64,000 nt of DNA from Enhydrobacter sp. (GTDB lineage Bacteria > Pseudomonadota > Alphaproteobacteria > Reyranellales > Reyranellaceae): positions 1-64,000 of the forward strand of contig JAHCJV010000006.1 in NCBI GenBank assembly GCA_026126105.1. Reading direction: 5' to 3'. Of this stretch, positions 8,899-16,750 are shown piece by piece (position 1 is the stretch's first letter; every line of letters begins with the position of its first letter). Made by a program: the position numbers and the translations under genes. The notes below the pieces were generated by a model. It was not told where the DNA came from, ran no database searches, and was given only the letters and a program-made list of their open reading frames with translations.

Positions 8899-9270
8899 AT
8901 GACCGAAGAGGAACTGCAGGCACGGCTCGAGGAGACGACGCCCGAGCGCGACCGGTACGAGCTTTTCGTCGAGGAAAGCCAGGACCAGGATGTGCGGGTG
9001 CGCTTCTCGCCGCCGACCGGCGAGGGGTGGTCGACCGCGGCGTTGCTGGCGGTGGTGGAGACTTCTCTGCGCGCGGCGGCCGGCGTGGAGGCCTCGGTTA
9101 CCCATCTCAGCGCGACGCGGCTTCGCGCGGCGCACCCCGCCGACATCATCGCCCTTTCTCGCGTCATCCGGCGCGACGGCGACGTCATCCATGCCGAGTC
9201 CTGGTTATTCAGCCATGCGGTCGTCGAGGCAATGCTGCATGCAACCGCCAGTCTCGCGTCGCGAGGATGA
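8899..9270 (+). CDS. Small hotdog-fold-like protein
   Basis: A 123-residue protein. Residues about 62-118 (VTHLSATRLRAAHPADIIALSRVIRRDGDVIHAESWLF) have the strand pattern of a PaaI-type hotdog thioesterase: a central strand, a 'GD' turn and an outer strand. I see no catalytic Asp/Glu in the usual place, and the N-terminal half is short of a normal hotdog helix. It could therefore be a non-catalytic or divergent member. It is divergent from the DUF4743 gene and converges on meaA. Family assignment is an inference from pattern only. Confidence 0.45.
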   Translation: MTEEELQARLEETTPERDRYELFVEESQDQDVRVRFSPPTGEGWSTAALLAVVETSLRAAAGVEASVTHLSATRLRAAHPADIIALSRVIRRDGDVIHAESWLFSHAVVEAMLHATASLASRG

Positions 9271-9279
9271 TCGCAGCGG

Positions 9280-11274
9280 TCAGGCCGCTTCTTTCCAGGC
9301 GCCGTCCACGACGCCGACGATATCGCGCATGATCTGCGTGAGGTCGAAATCCTTCGGCGTGTAGACGCGCGCGACACCCGCCTTGATCAGCAGCTCGGCA
9401 TCTGCCGGCGGGATGATGCCGCCAACCACGACGGGAACGTCGCCGATGCCGGCCTCGCGCAATCCGTCCAGCACGTCGCGTACCAGCGAGACGTGGCCGC
9501 CCGACAGGATCGACAGGCCGACGACATGCACGCTCTCCTCGAGCGCAGCGTTGACGATGCGCTCGGGCGTCAGGCGGATGCCCTCGTAAACCACTTCCAT
9601 GCCGCAATCGCGGGCGCGCACGGCGATCTGCTCGGCGCCATTGGAATGCCCATCGAGCCCGGGCTTTCCGACCAGGATCTTGATGCGGCGCCCCAGCCGG
9701 CGCGACACGGTCTCGACCTCGCGCCGCGCGGCCTGGAGGCGGCCGTCGGTGACGCCCGCGGCGCGCGCGACTCCGGTCGGAGCGCGGTATTCGCCGAATA
9801 CGGCGCGCAGGCTTTCCGTCCATTCGCCGGTCGTGACGCCCGCCGTCGCGCAAGCGATCGAGGCTGGCATGATGTTGCGGTCCTCCTTGGCGGCCGAGGC
9901 GAGGTCGGCCAGCGCCTGCTTCACCGCGTGGTTGTCACGGCCAGCGCGCCAAGCGTAGAGGCGCTCGATCTGTCCCCGCTCGACGCCCGACTCCACGGTC
10001 ATGATCGCGCCTTCTCCGGCCGAAAGAGGCGAGGGCTCGCCCTCGGTGAACGCATTGACGCCGACCACGGTTTGCTCGCCCGATTCGATATCGGCAAGGC
10101 GTCTGAGATTCGACTCGACGAGCCGCTGCTTCATGTAGGCCGAGTCGATCGCGGCAACCGCGCCCCCCATGTCGGCAATGCGTTGCATCTCGGCCAGCGC
10201 CTCGGCCTTCAGGCTTTCGACCTTGCGTGCGATCTCCGCGCTGCCGTCGAAGATGTCACCGTATTCCAGCAGGTCGGTCTCGAACGCGACGATCTGCTGC
10301 AGTCGCAGCGACCATTGCTGGTCCCAGGGACGCGGCAGGCCGAGCGCCTCGTTCCACGCCGGCAGCTGCACCGAACGGGCGCGCGCGTTCTTGCTCATGA
10401 CGACGGCAAGCATCTCGAGCAGGATTCGGTAGACGTTGTTCTCCGGCTGTTGTTCGGTGAGGCCGAGCGAGTTGACCTGAACGCCGTAGCGGAACAGGCG
10501 CTGCTTGGGGTCGGCGACGCCATAACGGTCGCGGGTGATGCCGTCCCACAGCTCGGCGAACGCCCGCATCTTACAGATCTCGGTGATGAAGCGAATGCCC
10601 GCGTTCACGAAGAAGGAGATGCGGCCGACCACCTGCGGGAAATCCGCCTCGGGCACCTGGCCGCGCGCGCTCACCGCGTCGAGCACGGCGATCGCGTTGG
10701 CCAGCGAGAAGGCCAGTTCCTGCATCGGCGTCGCGCCGGCTTCCTGCAGATGATAGCTGCAGACGTTCATCGGATTCCACTTGGGAACCTCGCGATACGT
10801 GAAGCCGATCGTATCGGCGGTCAGGCGCAGCGAGGGCTCGGGCGGGAAGATGTAGGTCCCGCGGCTGAGATATTCCTTGATGATGTCGTTCTGTGTCGTG
10901 CCCTGCAGCTTGGAGCGGTCGACGCCCTGGCTCTCGCCGGTCGCGATATAGAGGGCGAGCAGCCATGCCGCCGGCGCGTTGATCGTCATCGAGGTGTTCA
11001 TCCGGTCGAGCGGGATGCCGTCGAACAGGGTCCGCATGTCGCCGAGATGGCTGATCGGCACGCCGACCTTGCCGACCTCGCCCTTCGCCAGCGGATGATC
11101 GGAATCGTAGCCGGTCTGGGTCGGGAGATCGAATGCGACCGACAGTCCGGTCTGGCCGCGCGCCAGGTTGGTGCGGTAGAGCTCGTTCGACTTGGCAGCG
11201 GTGGAATGGCCGGCATACGTGCGAATCAGCCACGGCCGATCCTTGTGAGGCTTGTCGTTCTTCTGGGCCGTCAT
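9280..11274 (-). CDS. meaA: Ethylmalonyl-CoA mutase (coenzyme B12-dependent)
   Basis: A 664-residue adenosylcobalamin mutase. The N-terminal substrate barrel carries the RTYAGHSTAAKSN, GLSVAFDLPTQTGYDSDHP and GTTQNDIIKEYLSRGTYIFPP blocks; the C-terminal B12-binding domain has the GLDGHSNG motif with lower-axial His at about residue 543. Length and the RTY-GHSTAA opening match MeaA/Ecm rather than the longer methylmalonyl-CoA mutase large subunit. It converts ethylmalonyl-CoA to methylsuccinyl-CoA in the ethylmalonyl-CoA pathway that replaces the glyoxylate shunt. The other pathway genes are not in this window. A promoter-like pair and a palindrome lie just upstream (see 11300-11338). The start at 11274 has no strong Shine-Dalgarno sequence. 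Confidence 0.9.
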   Translation of the reverse strand: MTAQKNDKPHKDRPWLIRTYAGHSTAAKSNELYRTNLARGQTGLSVAFDLPTQTGYDSDHPLAKGEVGKVGVPISHLGDMRTLFDGIPLDRMNTSMTINAPAAWLLALYIATGESQGVDRSKLQGTTQNDIIKEYLSRGTYIFPPEPSLRLTADTIGFTYREVPKWNPMNVCSYHLQEAGATPMQELAFSLANAIAVLDAVSARGQVPEADFPQVVGRISFFVNAGIRFITEICKMRAFAELWDGITRDRYGVADPKQRLFRYGVQVNSLGLTEQQPENNVYRILLEMLAVVMSKNARARSVQLPAWNEALGLPRPWDQQWSLRLQQIVAFETDLLEYGDIFDGSAEIARKVESLKAEALAEMQRIADMGGAVAAIDSAYMKQRLVESNLRRLADIESGEQTVVGVNAFTEGEPSPLSAGEGAIMTVESGVERGQIERLYAWRAGRDNHAVKQALADLASAAKEDRNIMPASIACATAGVTTGEWTESLRAVFGEYRAPTGVARAAGVTDGRLQAARREVETVSRRLGRRIKILVGKPGLDGHSNGAEQIAVRARDCGMEVVYEGIRLTPERIVNAALEESVHVVGLSILSGGHVSLVRDVLDGLREAGIGDVPVVVGGIIPPADAELLIKAGVARVYTPKDFDLTQIMRDIVGVVDGAWKEAA

Positions 11275-11299
11275 GGTGTAAACTCCGCACGCCGAGAAT

Positions 11300-11314
11300 T
11301 GCTGCAACGCAGCA
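11300..11314. promoter_or_regulatory. PhaR-like palindrome CTGC-N3-GCAG in meaA promoter
   Basis: A perfect inverted repeat, TGCTGC-AAC-GCAGCA, lies in the 80-base divergent region between meaA and the DUF898 gene. Its inner core matches the CTGC-N3-GCAG pattern that I recall for PhaR, the polyhydroxybutyrate-sensing repressor of alphaproteobacteria. It overlaps the proposed meaA -10 element, as a repressor site should. The match is by eye and the assignment to PhaR is inference. Confidence 0.45.
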
Positions 11315-11338
11315 TAAGAGATTTCGCGCTGCAGCCAA
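11311..11338 (-). promoter_or_regulatory. Putative meaA promoter
   Basis: Read on the minus strand, TTGGCT (11338-11333) and TATGCT (11316-11311) are separated by 16 bases, each matching 4 of 6 housekeeping consensus positions. The spacing to the meaA start (11274) leaves a short leader of about 30 bases. The -10 element overlaps the palindrome at 11300-11314. Confidence 0.45.
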
Positions 11339-11354
11339 GGGGTAATGATCTGAC

Positions 11355-12533
11355 GTGAGCGAACTTGCCCCCTGGGGCCAAGGCGGCGCCCGGCAACCGG
11401 CCCAGACTCCGCTCGACCTCGCACCAAGCCGACCGGTCTACGACGGCAAGCTGGGCGAGCTGTACGGGCTCTACCTGCGCCACCTGACTCTCATGGTGCT
11501 GACCCTTGGATGGTCAAGATTCTGGGGCCGCACGCGGCTGCGGCGCTATCTCTGGAACCACCTGTCGGTTCTCGGTGATCGCTTCGAATATCGTGGCCGA
11601 GGCATCGAGCTGCTGATCGGCTTCGTGCTGGTCCTGGTGGTGATCGCCCTGTGGGCGGCCGCGATCTGGCTGATCCAGGAATTCGCCTTTGCCGGCCAAT
11701 CGATACCGGGCGTAGGCTTTCTGAACCTGTTCTACATCTCGCTTGTATTCATCGGCATTCCGCTCGCCTTTGTCGGCCAGTACGCAGCGCTGCGCTACAA
11801 GCTCTCGCGAACCCGCTGGCGCGGAATCCGCTGCGGTCTGGCAGGCTCGGCATGGACGTACGGAGGGCTTGCCACGGTGCTCTACATGGCCAATGCCATG
11901 ACCCTTCAGCTCCTCATGCCGGTCGTCTCGGTCAGCCTGGCGCGGCCGCGGATCGACAATGCCTTCATTGGAACCCAGCGCCTCCATTTCGCCGGCCGCG
12001 TCGGGGACATCTACAGCCGCTATCTCGGCTACTACTTCCTGAATGTGGTGGTCTGGATCGTGGCGATCGGCATCGCAGTCGCTGTAGTGATCGCCGGCGG
12101 CCATGAGCTCGGCATAACCGCGGAGGAGCTGACCAGGCTCGCCACACAGCCCAGCCTGCGCACCGTCCTCTTGCTGGTCGTCGCCTTTTTCGTCCTTTCC
12201 GTCGTTTTCGGTCTGATGATCCTGCCGCTCCGCTGCTGGTGGCAGGCCTATCTCCTTCGCTACCTCGTGTCCCGTGCCCGGGCGGGCAATGTGCTGTTCG
12301 CCTCGGCGATCTCCACTCGCCAGATGTGGGGTTTCATGGTTCTGAACTACCTGATCGTGGTTATGACCCTGGGGCTTGGCTGGCCTTGGGTGATGCACCG
12401 CACGCTGCGGCTGATCTCGCGCGAGCTCTGGATCTACGGTGCGCCGCAAGGGGACACGATCGGCCAACCGCAGCATCTCGGACCGCGCTACGGCGAAGGT
12501 CTGCTCGACATGTTCGACGTCACCGGCTTCTGA
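11355..12533 (+). CDS. DUF898 (YjgN-type) integral membrane protein
   Basis: A 392-residue inner-membrane protein of the DUF898/YjgN family, starting at GTG. Repeated Y.LYLRHLTLMVLTLGWSRFWGRTRLRRYLWNH and R.GDIYSRYLGYYFLNVV blocks flank six or more transmembrane helices; the basic-aromatic motif after the first helix (FWGRTRLRRYLW) is characteristic. No enzymatic residues are evident. The stop is 3 bases before the M48 protease start, so the two are surely co-transcribed; this pairing with an M48 protease recurs in alphaproteobacteria as far as I recall. Function is unknown. Confidence 0.85.
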   Translation: MSELAPWGQGGARQPAQTPLDLAPSRPVYDGKLGELYGLYLRHLTLMVLTLGWSRFWGRTRLRRYLWNHLSVLGDRFEYRGRGIELLIGFVLVLVVIALWAAAIWLIQEFAFAGQSIPGVGFLNLFYISLVFIGIPLAFVGQYAALRYKLSRTRWRGIRCGLAGSAWTYGGLATVLYMANAMTLQLLMPVVSVSLARPRIDNAFIGTQRLHFAGRVGDIYSRYLGYYFLNVVVWIVAIGIAVAVVIAGGHELGITAEELTRLATQPSLRTVLLLVVAFFVLSVVFGLMILPLRCWWQAYLLRYLVSRARAGNVLFASAISTRQMWGFMVLNYLIVVMTLGLGWPWVMHRTLRLISRELWIYGAPQGDTIGQPQHLGPRYGEGLLDMFDVTGF

Positions 12534-12536
12534 CCC

Positions 12537-13670
12537 ATGGCCGCGTCCGCCCGTTACTATGACGGCAACGTCGCTCTGGCGCGCAACGTGACCGTACGCG
12601 CGACGGGCGAAGAGTTGGTTATCCTCGATGCCGCCGGCACTGGTGTCGTGGCGCGTTGGCCGGCGGCGGAGCTGGTGGTGCTCGGCGACACGGTTCATGA
12701 GAAGGCGCCGCCGATTGTTCGCCGTGGCGAGGAAGCGCGGCTGGTGATCGAGGAACCTGAGCTGCGCCGGCAACTCGCCCAATCGATGCCGCCGCTCGCC
12801 GCTCTCGGCATGCCGCGGCCGGCGGCACTGCCACGCATCGCGCTGTTCGGCGCCACGCTCGCCGTTGCCGTCGCCGCCTTCTGGTTAGCCGTCGATGTGG
12901 GCAGTGGCTATGTGGCGCCCCTGGTGCCGTACGATCTTCAGCGCCGGCTCGGGGAGAACGTCGCGAGCGAGGTCATCGGCCAGCAGCCGCTCTGCCAGGG
13001 ACGCGCGGGATTGGCGGCAATCAACGGGCTGGCTAACCGGCTGGCAAAGGCCGCTGACTATCCGCATCCGGTCAGCGTGCGGATCGTCAAGGGTGGGCCG
13101 GTGAATGCCTATACGCTGCCGGGCGGCATCCTCGTTTTCTATTCAGACCTGATCGACCTGGCGCGCGACGGCAACGAAGTGGCGGGCGTGCTGGCCCACG
13201 AGATCGGCCACGTCGCCCATCATCACGCGATCAAGGGGCTGGTGCGGCAGTTCGGCGTCGAGCAGCTGCTGAAGGCGATGACCGGCGGCTTCTCCGACAT
13301 CGGCACGCTGGGGTCGGGCGGGACCCTCCTGCTGGCCCTGCGCAACGGCCGCGGCTTCGAGCGCGATGCCGACGCCACCGCCGTCGAGCTGCTGGAAAAG
13401 CTAGGACTGCGCGCCGACGGGGTGGCGCGATTCTTCGAGCGGCTGCTCGAGGAACACCCGACCGACGCGGCTGCGATGATCGGGATCTGGTCCAGCCACC
13501 CTCCCACGAAGGAACGCATCGCCGCGACCACCCGTCCACCGACTGGCCGACCGGCTTTCAGCGAAGCGGAGTGGGCGGCATTGAAGGTCTCTTGCGGACC
13601 GCGCGAGGACAAGGCGGCGCCGAGCGGCAGGCCGCCCGCGCGACGGCCTGATGCCGGCAAACCGATCTAG
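12537..13670 (+). CDS. Membrane-anchored M48 family zinc metalloprotease
   Basis: A 377-residue protein. Residues 1-95 form a cytosolic domain of beta-strand character, residues about 101-119 a single transmembrane helix, and residues 140-340 the M48 peptidase domain, presumably periplasmic. The zinc site is intact: H221-E-I-G-H225 and the third ligand E275 in FERDADA. The tail is Pro/Arg-rich and disordered. Relatives such as BepA/YfgC act in envelope quality control. It is coupled to the DUF898 gene (3-base gap), which suggests the membrane protein is a partner or substrate. Confidence 0.88.
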   Translation: MAASARYYDGNVALARNVTVRATGEELVILDAAGTGVVARWPAAELVVLGDTVHEKAPPIVRRGEEARLVIEEPELRRQLAQSMPPLAALGMPRPAALPRIALFGATLAVAVAAFWLAVDVGSGYVAPLVPYDLQRRLGENVASEVIGQQPLCQGRAGLAAINGLANRLAKAADYPHPVSVRIVKGGPVNAYTLPGGILVFYSDLIDLARDGNEVAGVLAHEIGHVAHHHAIKGLVRQFGVEQLLKAMTGGFSDIGTLGSGGTLLLALRNGRGFERDADATAVELLEKLGLRADGVARFFERLLEEHPTDAAAMIGIWSSHPPTKERIAATTRPPTGRPAFSEAEWAALKVSCGPREDKAAPSGRPPARRPDAGKPI

Positions 13671-13685
13671 GCCGGACCAGGCACC

Positions 13686-14507
13686 TCATTCCCGTGCCTT
13701 GTAGGTCAGCCAGGCGATGAGTGCTTCCATGTCTTCGTTGCTCAGCACGTCCTCCACGAAGCTCGGCATCTTGCGGTCGGGCCAGTCGCGCACGCTCTTC
13801 GAGCTGCGAAGGAACTTGCGAAAAGCTTGCGGTTGGAAGTAGTCAACAGGGTTCATCGGCTTGGCCAGATCGGGACCCATCTCGCCTTCGCCGGCGCCGT
13901 TGAAGCGGTGACACGAGATGCATAGCGCGACGTAGCGGTCGAGACCGCGTCGTGCCGGATGGGTGGGCGGCAGATCCTCCGCGACATTGAGCGCCGGCCA
14001 GCGCTTGAACGGGCTGTCGGTGACGGTCAGCGAGGCCAGCTTGTAGACCCAGTATTCCGAGCTGATTTCACCCGGCTTGGCGTCCTGCCAGATCAGGAAG
14101 AACGGCGCAGGCGTCTCCTTTCCCTGGTCCGGGATCGGGGGCCACTTTGCCTCGGGCGTTTCCACCGCGAGGAATGGTTTGGGTCCCTCGCTGCTCTCGG
14201 GCAGCAGCAGCCGCACCGGCACTCCGATCGAGAACTTGTCGGTCGCGGTGAACTCGACATAATCCTCCTTGCCGAGCGACAGGCCTTTCAGGAGCTCGGG
14301 GACCGGAATGGCGCGATAGGTCATTGGCTTGCCGAAAACGGGGTCTCTCGCGATGGCCACGTCGCGCACTGTGGGGTCGGCGAGAAGCTGCTGCGCGCTG
14401 AAGGTCTTCGAGGCCTGGCGGTCGGCCACTTTGAGCGACTGGGCATGCGCCACACCCATCAGCGCGAGGGGCAGGAGGAGCGTGACAAGGCTGTGCAGGA
14501 CGTTCAT
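13686..14507 (-). CDS. Periplasmic mono-haem cytochrome c with N-terminal molybdopterin-oxidoreductase-like domain
   Basis: A 273-residue exported protein with signal peptide residues 1-22 (cleavage after AHA). Residues about 24-180 resemble the strand order of the sulfite-oxidase-type molybdopterin-binding fold (VPELLKGL, VEFTATDKFSIGVPV, PFLAVE, YWVYKLASLTV), but the region has no cysteine to ligate molybdenum, so it probably lacks the cofactor. The C-terminal cytochrome c domain has CISCH at 196-200 and a likely axial Met at about 247 (KMPSF). Likely role: an electron carrier with an attached sensing or docking domain. The start is fixed by the signal peptide; upstream frame is discarded. 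Confidence 0.78.
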   Translation of the reverse strand: MNVLHSLVTLLLPLALMGVAHAQSLKVADRQASKTFSAQQLLADPTVRDVAIARDPVFGKPMTYRAIPVPELLKGLSLGKEDYVEFTATDKFSIGVPVRLLLPESSEGPKPFLAVETPEAKWPPIPDQGKETPAPFFLIWQDAKPGEISSEYWVYKLASLTVTDSPFKRWPALNVAEDLPPTHPARRGLDRYVALCISCHRFNGAGEGEMGPDLAKPMNPVDYFQPQAFRKFLRSSKSVRDWPDRKMPSFVEDVLSNEDMEALIAWLTYKARE

Positions 14508-14600
14508 GGAGTCATCATAGGTAAGGCGCTGCGACGATTCAGCCCAAACTTGCGACGCCTCTCCGTGTCTGCCGCGCCACAGCTTGATGATGCGTACGTG

Positions 14601-15509
14601 ATGGGCTCCCTTGAGGTTCGCTTCGCTCTTGCCCTGGTCTCGCTGCTGGCCGGGGTCGTGATCGCTGCGCTGGCCTGGCCGCAGCTCGCGGCAAGCCTGA
14701 CGCTGAGCGCCAGCGTCACCGCCTGGGTGCACCCCGTTGTGGCGCCAATTGCAGGTCGGACGGCGAACGACGTGCCTCCCGGCTCTCGCATCGGATCGGA
14801 CGGAACGATCATGGAGATCGTCAACGACCGCCTCGATGACGCTCCCTTACGCGAGGCCGAGCGCGTGTTGGAAAGAGTCCAAGCGCGTGTCGCTGCGGCC
14901 AGTCAGCGTCTCGAAGCGCTGCGGCTGGCGGATAGGGACAGGCGCGAGCTGATGCAGCGCACCGCGCTGCCCGATCGCGCACGCGACCTCAAGAGCGAGA
15001 ACGGCAAGGCAGCCATGGAACTCGGGACTGCCCGGGCCGCGGAGCGGGAGGCGCTGCAGGCCCTCGGGGCCCAACGCCAAGCATATCGTTCGGCGCAAAA
15101 GGTGGCGGTGACGGCGCCACCCGGCGCTACAATCTACAGTATCGTACCCGCCGGCGCGGCGGTGGAGGCGGGCGATCCGATCGCGCGATGGCTCGACTGC
15201 GACGAACTGCTGGTCGACGCGCCGGTTTTCGATCCCTGGCTGCGCCTCCTCTCCGTCGGCGGCCGAGGGCAGGTGATGCTGGAAGCCGAATCCTTCTGGC
15301 GCTATGCCGAGATTGTCGCCCTCCGCCGCGCGGCGGAGGTCGTCGGTGCCCGGGAACTCGCCGTCATTGCCAAGGGTCGAGACCGTGGCCTCGGGCAAGT
15401 CCTGCTAAGGCTCGCCGCAACGTCCGCCGACTTCGACCGCTGCCCGGTTGGCCGCGCGGTTTATGTCCGCCTGCCCGATCTGGACCTGCTCGCCCGCCTC
15501 GGTCTGTGA
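14601..15509 (+). CDS. HlyD-like membrane-anchored periplasmic adaptor
   Basis: A 302-residue protein starting at ATG 14601. One transmembrane helix (residues about 7-28) is followed by lipoyl-like halves (ASVTAWVHPVVAPIAG and KVAVTAPPGATIYSIVPAGAAVEAGDPIARW) around a helical hairpin at about 85-170 rich in Arg, Glu and Ala, the layout of HlyD/Alg44-type adaptors. No ABC, MFS or outer-membrane partner adjoins it; neighbours are a cytochrome c (divergent) and an enolase-family enzyme (convergent, 4-base gap). It is somewhat shorter than typical HlyD proteins. It may serve a distant transporter or an exopolysaccharide system. Confidence 0.6.
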   Translation: MGSLEVRFALALVSLLAGVVIAALAWPQLAASLTLSASVTAWVHPVVAPIAGRTANDVPPGSRIGSDGTIMEIVNDRLDDAPLREAERVLERVQARVAAASQRLEALRLADRDRRELMQRTALPDRARDLKSENGKAAMELGTARAAEREALQALGAQRQAYRSAQKVAVTAPPGATIYSIVPAGAAVEAGDPIARWLDCDELLVDAPVFDPWLRLLSVGGRGQVMLEAESFWRYAEIVALRRAAEVVGARELAVIAKGRDRGLGQVLLRLAATSADFDRCPVGRAVYVRLPDLDLLARLGL

Positions 15510-15513
15510 GTCG

Positions 15514-16635
15514 TCAGGCCTTGAGCCGCTGCCCGCCGATGCGATGGTCCTTGAGGATTTCCGGTCGGAAGGCCAGCCCATGCCCCGGCCGTTCCGGAGG
15601 CGCCATCGTGCCGGTCTTGGAGGGCAGGACTGGCTCGATCCAGAGATCGTCGTTCCAGGTCATGTACTCGAGCCAGCTCGCATTGGGGATCGAAGCGAGC
15701 AGATGGACCATCGTCTCGTGGAACAGATGGGGCGCCAGCTTGATGCCCCAGGGCTCGGCGGCGGCTGCGATCTTGCGCAGCTCGGTGAAGCCGCCGCGCA
15801 TCGGATCTGGTTGCAGGATCGGCACCGGATGCGGCGCCTCGAAGAACGGCCGCAGGTCCTGGCGCGTAAAATGGCTCTCGCCGCCGACGATGCGGGTCTT
15901 GAGCGCGGCGGCAATGCGGCGGTAGCCGGTGAAGTCCTCGGCGATGACTGGCTCTTCGAGCCAGTACGGATCGAACTCGTCGATACGATGGCCGGCCTGG
16001 ATGGCCGTGTCGGCGTCCCAGCCCATGTTGACGTCGATCATGATCTCGACCTCGCCGCCCATCGCCTCGCGCATGGCCTTGACGTTGAGCACATCCTCGC
16101 GCCACGGCCGGATGTGCGCGACCTGCATCTTGATCGCCTTCAGCCCCATTGCCGTGAATTCTCTGGCGCGGCCGATCATGCCGTCCCGACCCAGACCACG
16201 GAAGCAGCCCGAGCCGTAAGCCGGGATTTCCGTGCGCGATGCGCCCCACAGCCGGAACAGCGGCAGGCCGGCGCGCTTGCCCACGATGTCCCAAAGTGCC
16301 ATGTCGACGGCACTCTGCGCGAACAGGGTCACGCCCATGCGGCCGAGCCAGAAGTTGCTGCGGTAGAGCTGCGTCCAGATCGCCTCGATCTCGGTCGCAT
16401 CGCGGCCGATTACGTGCGGTGCGATCAGCTCCTTCATCGCCGCATCGATCGAGTGCAGGCCACCGCGCAGCGGCATCAGGTAGCTCATGCCCGTAATGCC
16501 GCCCAGGGTCTCGATCTCGAGCACGTAAATGTCGCGCTTGGTCTCCAGCTTCAGGCCCGTCTCAGGCGGCTTGCCGTGCCACGGCACCTCCAGGAGCGTG
16601 GTACGCAGCTCGGTGATGGTGGTTGCGCTGGTCAT
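15514..16635 (-). CDS. Mandelate racemase / muconate lactonizing (enolase superfamily) enzyme
   Basis: A 373-residue enolase-superfamily enzyme. Metal ligands are D201 (MIDVN), E227 (LEEP) and E253 (GGESH); the His/Asp dyad is H303 (APHLFHE) with D277 (QPDP). The usual KxK base motif reads K169-M-Q171, so the second lysine is glutamine, which points away from a true mandelate racemase and towards a dehydratase using H303 as sole base. Substrate is probably a sugar acid or hydroxy acid. The start has GGAGG about 10 bases upstream. It is divergent from citramalate synthase. Confidence 0.82.
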   Translation of the reverse strand: MTSATTITELRTTLLEVPWHGKPPETGLKLETKRDIYVLEIETLGGITGMSYLMPLRGGLHSIDAAMKELIAPHVIGRDATEIEAIWTQLYRSNFWLGRMGVTLFAQSAVDMALWDIVGKRAGLPLFRLWGASRTEIPAYGSGCFRGLGRDGMIGRAREFTAMGLKAIKMQVAHIRPWREDVLNVKAMREAMGGEVEIMIDVNMGWDADTAIQAGHRIDEFDPYWLEEPVIAEDFTGYRRIAAALKTRIVGGESHFTRQDLRPFFEAPHPVPILQPDPMRGGFTELRKIAAAAEPWGIKLAPHLFHETMVHLLASIPNASWLEYMTWNDDLWIEPVLPSKTGTMAPPERPGHGLAFRPEILKDHRIGGQRLKA

Positions 16636-16750
16636 TGTCGTTCCTCCCGTCCTCCCCGCGTCCGGAGGAGGTGACTCGTCTTACGAGGCGGGAAAGGCAG
16701 GAGCAATCATCCGGTGCATTTCGGCAAGCGGACACTATTATGCCGCCGCC

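Noticed and set aside
9493..11358. 621-codon open frame on the plus strand opposite meaA
   Set aside because: It is antisense to a clear gene, its product is Arg/Asp/His-rich with no domain, and it follows from high third-position GC.
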